From Kitasatospora azatica KCTC 9699 (GTDB lineage: Bacteria > Actinomycetota > Actinomycetes > Streptomycetales > Streptomycetaceae): a stretch of 64,000 nucleotides of DNA. The notes beneath the pieces are model-generated. The model saw nothing but the letters and a program-made list of their open reading frames with translations, was not told the origin of the DNA and made no database searches. The position numbers and the translations under genes are program-made. The first letter of the stretch is position 1, and each line of letters opens with the position of its first letter. Below, in pieces: positions 14,696 through 21,727 of this stretch. Location of the stretch: positions 2,480,001-2,544,000 of the forward strand of contig NZ_JQMO01000003.1 in the NCBI RefSeq assembly GCF_000744785.1, in the 5' to 3' direction.

Positions 14696-16741
14696 ATGCG
14701 CAAGCTCGTCCTCAGCTGGCTCACCACGGTCGGCGCCCTGCTGGTACTGCTGCTCGGCACCGCCGGTCCGGCCTCCGCGCACGCGGCGCTGGTGCGCACC
14801 GACCCCGGGCAGAACTCGGTGGTCGCCACCGCGCCCGAGGCCGTGACCCTGACCTTCAGCGAGGGCGTGACGCTGGCCGAGGACTCGGTACGGGTGCTCG
14901 ACCCGAGCGGCAGACAGGTGGACACCGGGAACCCCGGGCATGCCGACGGCAAGGGCGACACCGCCCGGGTCGGGCTGCGCAGCGGGCTGGCGAACGGGAC
15001 CTACACGGTGGCCTGGCGGGCCGTGTCGGAGGACTCGCACCCGGTCGGCGGGGCGTTCACCTTCTCGATCGGCGCCGCCTCGGACACCTCGGTCAAGGCC
15101 TCGCAGGTGCAGGGCGAGAACGCCGACAGCGTGGTGGCCGCGCTGTACGGGACCGGCCGGGCGGTGGCGTACGGGGCGTTCGCGCTGCTGGTCGGCGTCG
15201 CGGCGTTCGTGCTGCTCTGCTGGCCGGGCGGGGCGGCGACCCGGGCGGTGCAGCGGCTGCTGATGGGCAGTTGGGTCGCGCTGCTGCTGTCGACGGTGGC
15301 GGTCCTGCTGCTGCGCGGACCCTACGAGCGGGGCACCGGGCTGAGCCAGGCCTTCGACCTCTCGTTGGTCCGCGGCACCCTGGACGAGCGGCTCGGCACC
15401 GCGCTGGCGGCGCGATTGCTGCTGCTCGCGGCGAGCGGGGTCTTCCTCTCGCTGCTGGTCGGCCAGCTCGGGCAGCAGCCCGAGCCCACGACCGAGCAGC
15501 CCGCCACCGAGCAGCCCGCGACCGAGCAGCGGTCCGGCGACGCCGAGGAGGACGAGCTGCGCCGACTGGAGCGCCGGGCCGCCGAGCGCCCGCAGCGTGA
15601 GGCGCGCCTGGCGCTGGGCGTCGGCGGGCTGCTGCTGGCGCTGGCGTTGGCGGGCACCTGGGCCGGCGCCGACCACGCGGCCGTGGGCATCCAGGTCTGG
15701 CTGGCGCTGCCGTTCGACCTGCTGCACCTGGTCGCGATGGCCTGCTGGCTGGGCGGTCTGGTCACCCTGCTGGTCGGGCTGCGGCACGGCGCGGGGACGG
15801 CCGTCGCCGACCGCTTCTCCAAGGTCGCGCTGACGGCGGTGGCGGCGCTGGTGGTGACCGGGCTCTACCAGGCCTGGCGCGGGATCGGCTTCTCCTGGTC
15901 CGCGCTGGTGGACACCCGCTACGGGCAGCTGCTGCTGGTCAAGGTCGGCCTGGTGCTGGCGATGCTCGCGGTGGCCTGGTTCTCCCGCCGCTGGACCGGC
16001 CGGCTGCGCGCGGCGCCCGCGGCAACCGACGCCGAGGCGCTGGAAGTCGAGACACCGGAAGTCGAGGCACTGGAAGTCGAGGCACTGGAAGTCGACCAGG
16101 GCGACGTTGCGCGCACCGGTACTCCCGAGCAGGCCGACCCGGTCCGGCGCGCGCAGCTGGCCCGGCAGCGGGCAGCCGTGACCCGGGCCAAGCAGCAGCG
16201 GGTGCGCGAGGGCTCGCCGGTGCAGGCGGGGCTGCGCCGCTCGGTGCTGATCGAGGCCGGGATCGCCGTCGCGGTGCTGGTGGTGACCACCATGCTGACC
16301 AACTCGCCCCCCGGCCGGGTGGCCGCAGCGGTGGCCGCGAGCAGCGCCCAGAACCCGGCGGCGGGCAGCGCGCCGGGTGCGCCGACGGTCCCCGGGCGGA
16401 CCGTCGAACTCGCCCTCCCGTACGACACCAAGGGCAGGACGCCGGGCGCGAAGGGCACCGCCAAGCTGACCCTCAACCCGGCCCGCACCGGCGCCAACCA
16501 GCTCACCCTGCTGCTCACCGACACCGCCGGGCAGCCGGTGGACGTGCCCGAGGTCCAGGTCTCCTTCACCCTGCCCGACCGCGACCTCGGCCCGCTGCCG
16601 GTGACCCTGACCAAGTCCGGGACCGGCAGCTGGACCGGCACCGCCAGCCTCTCGCTGGCCGGTGAGTGGGTGGCCGAGGTCGTGGTGCGCTCCTCGGACA
16701 TCGACCAGGACACCGAGACCAAGCAACTCACGATCGGCTGA
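14696..16741 (+). CDS. CopC-CopD fusion copper protein
   Basis: 681 residues. The signal peptide ends at ASA-HAAL, exposing His29, the usual N-terminal copper ligand of CopC. A CopC domain follows (EGVTLAEDSVRV ... SEDSHPVGGAFTF) to about residue 145. Then come eight or so membrane helices of a CopD domain (DHAAVGIQVWLALPFDLLHL, GTAVADRFSKVALTAVAALV), and after residue 555 a soluble extracellular tail with beta-rich sequence. Two charged low-complexity loops contain 15-bp tandem repeats. Fusions of this type are the rule in actinobacteria and are thought to import copper. ATG 14696 follows GGGAG. Confidence 0.9.
   Translation: MRKLVLSWLTTVGALLVLLLGTAGPASAHAALVRTDPGQNSVVATAPEAVTLTFSEGVTLAEDSVRVLDPSGRQVDTGNPGHADGKGDTARVGLRSGLANGTYTVAWRAVSEDSHPVGGAFTFSIGAASDTSVKASQVQGENADSVVAALYGTGRAVAYGAFALLVGVAAFVLLCWPGGAATRAVQRLLMGSWVALLLSTVAVLLLRGPYERGTGLSQAFDLSLVRGTLDERLGTALAARLLLLAASGVFLSLLVGQLGQQPEPTTEQPATEQPATEQRSGDAEEDELRRLERRAAERPQREARLALGVGGLLLALALAGTWAGADHAAVGIQVWLALPFDLLHLVAMACWLGGLVTLLVGLRHGAGTAVADRFSKVALTAVAALVVTGLYQAWRGIGFSWSALVDTRYGQLLLVKVGLVLAMLAVAWFSRRWTGRLRAAPAATDAEALEVETPEVEALEVEALEVDQGDVARTGTPEQADPVRRAQLARQRAAVTRAKQQRVREGSPVQAGLRRSVLIEAGIAVAVLVVTTMLTNSPPGRVAAAVAASSAQNPAAGSAPGAPTVPGRTVELALPYDTKGRTPGAKGTAKLTLNPARTGANQLTLLLTDTAGQPVDVPEVQVSFTLPDRDLGPLPVTLTKSGTGSWTGTASLSLAGEWVAEVVVRSSDIDQDTETKQLTIG
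15491..15532 (+). repeat. 15-bp in-frame repeat (TEQPA) in copCD
   Basis: Nearly three copies of ACCGAGCAGCCCGCC-type units encode TEQPATEQPATEQ in a cytoplasmic loop between CopD helices. This is a length-variable low-complexity linker. Confidence 0.85.
16034..16093 (+). repeat. 15-bp in-frame repeat (EALEV) in copCD
   Basis: Four 15-bp units (GAGGCACTGGAAGTC and variants) encode an acidic run EALEV-ETPEV-EALEV-EALEV in a loop following a CopD helix. The last two units are identical, suggesting recent slippage. Confidence 0.9.
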
Positions 16742-16748
16742 GAACCAG

Positions 16749-16822
16749 ATGGGCAAGGCACGGACCCGATGAAGGCACTGACCCGATGAAGGCACTGACC
16801 CGATGAAGGCACTGACCCGATG
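16749..16822 (+). repeat. 17-bp tandem repeat forming a chain of overlapping mini-ORFs before dtpA
   Basis: Three exact copies of ATGAAGGCACTGACCCG (starts 16769, 16786, 16803) and one diverged copy (ATG at 16749). Each copy reads Met-Lys-Ala-Leu-Thr-Arg-stop (first: MGKARTR). Each TGA overlaps the next ATG as ATGA, and the last one overlaps the dtpA start at 16820. GAAGG in each unit lies 10 bases before the next ATG and can act as its ribosome site. Confidence 0.9.
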
Positions 16823-18034
16823 ACTGAGTACGCCGGTTTCTCCCGTCGGGCGCTGCTCGGCGGCACCGCCGCGGGCCTCGCGGCCGGCGCCACCGGCGGG
16901 GCGCTGGCCCGGGCCGCGGCGGTGCCCGCGCTGCCCCGGGCGACCCCGCTGGGCGCCGCCCGGGTGGACTTCCACGGCCCGCACCAGGCGGGAATCCTGC
17001 AGCCGCAGCAGGCCCGGGTGCAGCTGGCCGCCTTCGACCTGGCGCCGGGCGCGGGCCGCCAGGGGCTGCAGAAGCTGCTGCAGCTCTGGTCGCAGACCGC
17101 GGGCCGGCTGGCGCTGGGCGAGCCGGCCGGGCCGCACGAGAACCAGATCGCGCTGGACGCCGGGCCCAGCTCGCTGACCGTCACGCTCGGCTTCGGTGCC
17201 CCGCTCTTCGACAAGACGGGCCTGGCCGCCCGGAAGCCGCCGGCGCTGGCCCCGCTGCCCGAGTTCCCGCAGGACGCCGTCGACCGGGCCCGCAGCGACG
17301 GCGACCTGTTCGTGCAGATCGGCGCGGACGACGCGCTGGTGGCCTTCCACGCACTGCGGGTCCTGCAGCAGCAGGCCGCGGGCACCGCCGCGATCCGCTG
17401 GCAGATGGCCGGCTTCGCCCGCACCCCGGGCGCCACCGCCCAGCCCCGCACCGGCCGCAACCTGATGGGCCAGATCGACGGCACCAACAATCCCAGGCCC
17501 ACCGATCCCGACTTCGCCGCCCGGGTCTTCGCCGCCGGCCCCGACTGGCTGGCGGGCGGCTCGTACCTGGTCTTCCGCCGGATCCGGATGCTGCTCGACG
17601 ACTGGGAGAACCTGTCGACGGACCGTCAGGAGCGGTTCGTCGGACGGCGCAAGTCGGACGGCGCCCCGCTCTCCGGCGGCACCGAGCGCACCCCGGTCGA
17701 CCTGGCCAGGCAGAACCCGGACGGCACCCTGGCGATCCCGGCCGACGCGCACATCCGGCTCGCCGCCCCGGCGGCCAACGGGGGTGCGGCGATGCTGCGG
17801 CGCGGCTTCTCCTACGCCGACGGTTCGCTGCCGGACGGGTCGCCGGACGCCGGCCTGCTCTTCCTCGCCTTCCAGGCCGACCCGGCGCGCGGCTTCGCCC
17901 CGGTGCAGCGCGCGCTCTCCCGCGGCGACGGGCTGTCGCGGTTCCTGCGGCACGAGGCCAGTGGCCTCTACGCGATCCCGCCGGGCGTGCCGTCCGGTGG
18001 GGGGTACCTGGGCCAGGCCCTGTTGGAGGGCTGA
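16820..18034 (+). CDS. dtpA: Dye-decolorizing (DyP-type) haem peroxidase, Tat-exported
   Basis: 404 residues. The Tat signal FSRRALLGG (residues 7-15) sends it out folded with haem. The DyP hallmark GQIDG (217-221) supplies the distal Asp220; the proximal haem ligand is probably His311 in ADAHIRLAAP, and Arg327/328 in MLRRGF is the distal Arg. In Streptomyces lividans the homologue DtpA, encoded with Sco and the copper chaperone, is needed for maturation of the radical copper oxidase GlxA; the same operon order here supports that role. The start is set by the mini-ORF chain that ends in ATGA. A terminator follows at 18035-18065. Confidence 0.9.
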   Translation: MTEYAGFSRRALLGGTAAGLAAGATGGALARAAAVPALPRATPLGAARVDFHGPHQAGILQPQQARVQLAAFDLAPGAGRQGLQKLLQLWSQTAGRLALGEPAGPHENQIALDAGPSSLTVTLGFGAPLFDKTGLAARKPPALAPLPEFPQDAVDRARSDGDLFVQIGADDALVAFHALRVLQQQAAGTAAIRWQMAGFARTPGATAQPRTGRNLMGQIDGTNNPRPTDPDFAARVFAAGPDWLAGGSYLVFRRIRMLLDDWENLSTDRQERFVGRRKSDGAPLSGGTERTPVDLARQNPDGTLAIPADAHIRLAAPAANGGAAMLRRGFSYADGSLPDGSPDAGLLFLAFQADPARGFAPVQRALSRGDGLSRFLRHEASGLYAIPPGVPSGGGYLGQALLEG

Positions 18035-18065
18035 GACCGGACCCCAATTGCCGGCCGGTCCGGTC
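18035..18065 (+). terminator. Terminator after dtpA
   Basis: Perfect 9-bp arms GACCGGACC (18035-18043) and GGTCCGGTC (18057-18065) with a 13-base loop start at the dtpA stop. It ends the copper operon ahead of pheA. Confidence 0.75.
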
Positions 18066-18153
18066 CACGCACTGGGACCGTGGCTCCGGCGGGCCACAGA
18101 AGTGGCTATCGTGGCAGGTCTGGTATCGCTACGGGACGCACGGAGGCGCGGAC

Positions 18154-19089
18154 ATGTCGGCAACCCGCTACACCTACCTCGGGCCCGCCGGCACCTTTAC
18201 CGAGGCCGCCCTGCACACCCTGCCGGAGGCGGCGACCCGTGAGCTGGTGCCGCTGGCCTCGGTGCAGGCGGCGCTGGACGCGGTGCGCGCCGGCGAGGCC
18301 TCGGCCGCCTTCGTGCCGATCGAGAACTCGGTGGAGGGCGCGGTCACCGCGACCGCGGACGAGCTGGCCACCGGCGCCCCGCTGATGATCTATCGCGAGG
18401 TGCTGCTGCCGATCACCTTCGCGCTGCTGGTCCGCCCCGGCACCGAGCTGGCCGACATCAAGACCGTCACCAGCCACCCGGTGGCCCAGCCGCAGGTGCG
18501 CCGCTGGCTGGGCACCCACCTGCCGGACGCGGTCTGGGAGGCCGCCTCCTCCAATGCGGAGGGTGCCCGGCTGGTCCAGGACGGCCAGGTGGACGGCGCC
18601 TTCGCGGGCGAGTTCGCGGCTCCGCTGTACGGGCTGCAGGCGCTGGTCTCCGACATCCACGACGCGCAGAACGCGACCACCCGGTTCGCCCTGGTGGGCC
18701 GCCCCGGGCGGATCGCCTCGCCGACCGGCGCGGACAAGACCTCGATGGTGGTCTGGCTCGGCGACAACCACCCGGGTGCCCTGCTCGAGCTGCTGCAGGA
18801 GTTCGCGGTGCGCGGGGTCAACCTGATGCGGATCGAGTCCCGGCCGACCGGCGAGGGGCTGGGGAACTACTGCTTCCTGATCGACTGCGAGGGGCACCTG
18901 ACGGAGCGTCGGGTGGGCGAGACGCTGATGGGACTGCGGCGGATCTGCCCGCAGATCCGTTTCCTCGGCTCCTATCCGCGGGCCGACCTGCGCGAGCAGA
19001 CCCCGCGCCAGCCGGGCACCTCGGACCAGGATTTCGATCAGGCCGCCGACTGGCTGGCCCGCTGCCTCGACGGGCGTGGCGAAGTCTGA
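18154..19089 (+). CDS. pheA: Prephenate dehydratase
   Basis: 311 residues. Converts prephenate to phenylpyruvate in phenylalanine synthesis. The catalytic domain begins TYLGPAGTFTEAAL and contains the conserved NATTRFALVG (catalytic Thr-Arg-Phe). An ACT regulatory domain follows from about residue 200 with the phenylalanine-binding ESRP motif (RIESRPTGEGL). It is a stand-alone enzyme without chorismate mutase, as usual in actinobacteria. ATG follows GGAGG at 18142-18146. A possible -10 TATCGT lies near 18104. A terminator-like hairpin lies 18 bp after the stop. Confidence 0.95.
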   Translation: MSATRYTYLGPAGTFTEAALHTLPEAATRELVPLASVQAALDAVRAGEASAAFVPIENSVEGAVTATADELATGAPLMIYREVLLPITFALLVRPGTELADIKTVTSHPVAQPQVRRWLGTHLPDAVWEAASSNAEGARLVQDGQVDGAFAGEFAAPLYGLQALVSDIHDAQNATTRFALVGRPGRIASPTGADKTSMVVWLGDNHPGALLELLQEFAVRGVNLMRIESRPTGEGLGNYCFLIDCEGHLTERRVGETLMGLRRICPQIRFLGSYPRADLREQTPRQPGTSDQDFDQAADWLARCLDGRGEV

Positions 19090-19107
19090 TCAAGCCTTCT
19101 CGGAATT

Positions 19108-19143
19108 GATCGGGAAGCGGTCTGGACCGACCGTTTCCCGATC
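19108..19143 (+). terminator. Terminator after pheA
   Basis: GATCGGGAAGCGGTC (19108-19122) pairs with GACCGTTTCCCGATC (19129-19143), 15 bp with one G-T wobble and a 6-base loop, followed by a short T-rich stretch (GTTCATTTT). Confidence 0.8.
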
Positions 19144-19207
19144 GTTCATTTTGGCCCCATTCGGGTGACATGCATTCCACCCCGAGCGACCGGACGGTCC
19201 CGGACCG

Positions 19208-19577
19208 TCATCCACAGGCCGCTGACCCGGCCTTCCACTCATCCACAGCCCCCTGGGGACGCCAGTTATCCACAGGCCTGGGGAGGAGTCGACAAAACGG
19301 CATAGCCACTCCCAGGGTCGATCGGATCATCTGCTAGCGGACCAGATCGGACCAATCGCACCAGAGTCACCCTTCTGCCGATAAGTCACCCGACCGAGTG
19401 GCGGAATTCCCTCAGCCGGGACGGCGGACCCAGGTTTGAAACCTGGAAAAGCCGATTTCGCACCGGCCATTCGCCGGGGCGGCAACAATCCACAGGCTGG
19501 CTCGACCCCCTGTGGACAAAGCTCCACCGAAGATCGTCCCCACTGAGTTATCCACAGGAAAACCCCGGTTATCCCCA
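19208..19577. promoter_or_regulatory. DnaA-box cluster in the pheA-serS intergenic region
   Basis: Five exact TYRTCCACA nonamers: TCATCCACA at 19208-19216 and 19239-19247, TTATCCACA at 19266-19274 and 19548-19556, and TTGTCCACA on the minus strand at 19511-19519. One-mismatch boxes: CAATCCACA 19486-19494, TCGTCCCCA 19534-19542, TTATCCCCA 19569-19577. The 0.5-kb region 19090-19602 has no convincing gene. In S. coelicolor a DnaA-box cluster away from oriC (called D78) acts as a DnaA sink that limits initiation; from memory it lies at the serS region, and I infer this is its homologue. Confidence 0.8.
19430..19446. repeat. 17-bp perfect palindrome in the DnaA-box region
   Basis: CCAGGTTT-g-AAACCTGG, perfect 8-bp arms around a single base, between the left and right groups of DnaA boxes. 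Could bind a dimeric protein; no known consensus recognised. Confidence 0.6.
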
Positions 19578-19589
19578 CCCCCCGCCCTG

Positions 19590-19595
19590 TAGGCT
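19590..19595 (+). promoter_or_regulatory. -10 box of leaderless serS promoter
   Basis: TAGGCT lies 7 bases before the GTG start at 19603, with no Shine-Dalgarno sequence between. The imperfect DnaA box at 19569-19577 occupies the -35 zone, so DnaA binding could affect serS transcription (inference). Confidence 0.55.
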
Positions 19596-19602
19596 TGCCC
19601 CC

Positions 19603-20877
19603 GTGATTGACCTTCGCCTGCTTCGTGAGGACCCTGACCGAGTGCGCGCCTCGCAGCGTGCCCGTGGCGAGGACGTCGACCTGGTCGACGCCCTCCTTGC
19701 CGCCGACGAGCGGCGCCGGTCCTCGGGCAGTCGCTTCGACGAGATGCGCAACGAGCAGAAGGGGCTGGGCAAGCAGGTCGCCAAGGCCCAGGGCGAGGAG
19801 AAGACCGCCCTGCTGCAGCGCACCAAGGAGCTGGCCGCCGAGGTCAAGGCCGCCGACGCCGAGCAGGCCGCGGCGAAGGAGGAGGCCGAGCAGCTGCTGC
19901 GCCGGCTCTCCAACCTGATCGACCCCGCCGCCCCGATCGGCGGCGAGGAGGACTTCGTCACGCTCGAGGAGATCGGCACCCCGCGCGACTTCGCGGCCGA
20001 GGGCTTCGAGCCCAAGGACCACGTCGAGCTGGGCCAGATCCTCGGCGCCATCGACACCGAGCGCGGCGCCAAGGTGGCCGGCTCGCGCTCCTACTACCTG
20101 ACCGGTCAGGGCGCGCTGCTCGAGCTGGCCCTGGTCAACATGGCGATGGCCCAGGCCACCGCCGCCGGCTTCACCCCGATGATCACCCCGGCGCTGGTCC
20201 GCCCGGCCGCCATGGACGGCACCGGCTTCCTCGGCCAGGCCGCCGAGAACGTGTACTACCTCGAGCAGGACGAGCGGTACCTGGTCGGCACCAGCGAGGT
20301 CCCGCTGGCGGCGTACCACATGGACGAGATCATCGACGTGGATCAGCTGCCGCTGCGCTACGCCGGCTTCTCCTCCTGCTTCCGCCGGGAGGCCGGCACC
20401 TACGGCAAGGACACCCGCGGCATCATCCGGGTGCACCAGTTCGAGAAGGTGGAGATGTTCGTCTTCACCACCCCCGAGGAGGCGCAGGCCGAGCACCGCC
20501 GCCTGCTGCAGTGGGAGAAGGACTTCCTCACCGCCCTCGAACTGCCCTACCGGGTGATCGACCTGGCCTCCGGCGACCTGGGCTCCTCGGCCGCCCGCAA
20601 GTTCGACATCGAGGCCTGGATCCCCACCCAGGGCAAGTACCGCGAGGTCACCTCCACCTCCAACTGCACCGAGTACCAGTCCCGTCGACTGTCCATCCGG
20701 ATGCGCGAGGAGGGCAAGGTCCGCCCGCTGGCCACCCTCAACGGCACCCTGGTCGCGGTGCCCCGGGTGATCGTGGCGATCCTGGAGAACCACCAGCAGG
20801 CCGACGGCACCGTGGTGCTGCCCGAGGCGCTGCGTCCGTTCCTCGGTGGCCGGGCCACCCTGGACCCGGTCAAGTGA
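19603..20877 (+). CDS. serS: Seryl-tRNA synthetase
   Basis: 424 residues, class II synthetase. The N-terminal tRNA-binding coiled coil spans about 25-110. Motif 2 is FSSCFRREAGTYGKDTRG near residue 260. Motif 3 lies near 385-400 (GTLVAVPRVIVAILENHQ). Length matches the bacterial enzyme. GTG start, apparently leaderless. Its TGA overlaps the GTG of the next gene (GTGA), so the HAD gene is translationally coupled. Confidence 0.97.
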   Translation: MIDLRLLREDPDRVRASQRARGEDVDLVDALLAADERRRSSGSRFDEMRNEQKGLGKQVAKAQGEEKTALLQRTKELAAEVKAADAEQAAAKEEAEQLLRRLSNLIDPAAPIGGEEDFVTLEEIGTPRDFAAEGFEPKDHVELGQILGAIDTERGAKVAGSRSYYLTGQGALLELALVNMAMAQATAAGFTPMITPALVRPAAMDGTGFLGQAAENVYYLEQDERYLVGTSEVPLAAYHMDEIIDVDQLPLRYAGFSSCFRREAGTYGKDTRGIIRVHQFEKVEMFVFTTPEEAQAEHRRLLQWEKDFLTALELPYRVIDLASGDLGSSAARKFDIEAWIPTQGKYREVTSTSNCTEYQSRRLSIRMREEGKVRPLATLNGTLVAVPRVIVAILENHQQADGTVVLPEALRPFLGGRATLDPVK

Positions 20878-21677
20878 CCGCCGGGCTGCCGTACCGACTG
20901 GTCGCGACCGACCTGGACGGCACCCTGCTCACCCCTGCGGAGACCGTCTCGCCGCGCACCCGTGCCGCCCTGGCCGCCGCCACGGCGGCCGGGGCCGTGC
21001 ACATCGTGGTCACCGGCCGCTCGGCCTCCTGGAGCCGCCCGGTCTTCGACGCGATCGGCTACACCGGCCTGGCGGTCTGCGGCCAGGGCGCCCAGGTCTA
21101 CGACGCGGGCGCGCACAAGCTGCTCACCTCGATGACCCTGGACCGCCGGGTCGCCGCGCTCGCGCTGGCCAAACTCGAGGCCGAGCTCGGCCCGTTGGCG
21201 GCCGCCGCGAGCCAGGACGGCTTGGACGGCGCGGTGCTGGCGCTGCCCAGCTACCGACTGGTCAGCGAGCTGCCGGTGACGCGGGTGGAGACCACCGCGG
21301 AGCTGTTCACCGAGCCGATCAGCAAGCTGTACATCCAGCACCAGGGCCTGACGGACGATCAACTGGCCGACACCGCCCACCGGGTGGTCGGCGATCTGGT
21401 CGGCGTGACGCTGGCCGGGCCGGGCATCGTCGAGCTGCTGCCGCTGGGGCTGTCCAAGGCCGCCGGGCTGGCGATCGCCGCCCGTCGGCTCGGCCTGCGC
21501 GCCGGCGACACCATCGCCTTCGGCGACATGCCCAACGACCTGCCGATGTTCCAGTGGGCCGCGCACTCGGTGGCGATGGGCAACGCGCACGGGGAGCTGC
21601 TGGCGGTCGCCGACGAGGTCACGGCGAGCAACGCCGAGGACGGCGTCGCGCTGGTGCTGGAGCGCCTGTACGGCTGA
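20874..21677 (+). CDS. HAD superfamily (IIB, Cof-type) hydrolase
   Basis: 267 residues. HAD motif I is ATDLDGTLL (residues 9-17) with the nucleophile Asp; motif II is IVVTGRS near 45; motif III/IV is AFGDMPNDLPMF near 220. The IIB cap lies between. Such enzymes dephosphorylate sugar phosphates or small phosphoesters; the substrate is unknown. The GTG start overlaps the serS stop by four bases. The last codons form one arm of a terminator hairpin. A related HAD gene occurs at 55461 in this window. Confidence 0.87.
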   Translation: MTAGLPYRLVATDLDGTLLTPAETVSPRTRAALAAATAAGAVHIVVTGRSASWSRPVFDAIGYTGLAVCGQGAQVYDAGAHKLLTSMTLDRRVAALALAKLEAELGPLAAAASQDGLDGAVLALPSYRLVSELPVTRVETTAELFTEPISKLYIQHQGLTDDQLADTAHRVVGDLVGVTLAGPGIVELLPLGLSKAAGLAIAARRLGLRAGDTIAFGDMPNDLPMFQWAAHSVAMGNAHGELLAVADEVTASNAEDGVALVLERLYG

Positions 21678-21697
21678 CGCCTGGTCAGCCGTACAGG
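21665..21697. terminator. Terminator overlapping the end of the HAD gene
   Basis: CCTGTACGGCTGAC (21665-21678) pairs perfectly with GTCAGCCGTACAGG (21684-21697) over a 5-base loop. The left arm includes the last four codons and the stop. It separates serS-HAD from the convergent LCP gene. A direct repeat GTACAGGGTT follows twice (21691-21710). Confidence 0.85.
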
Positions 21698-21727
21698 GTT
21701 GTACAGGGTTGCCGTCCTGACGCTTCC

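Noticed and set aside
14666..18163. A 1165-residue open frame on the minus strand over the copper operon
   Set aside because: It mirrors genuine plus-strand genes with recognisable domains; its translation is Arg/Gly/Gln-rich low complexity, as expected for the antisense of GC-rich codons.
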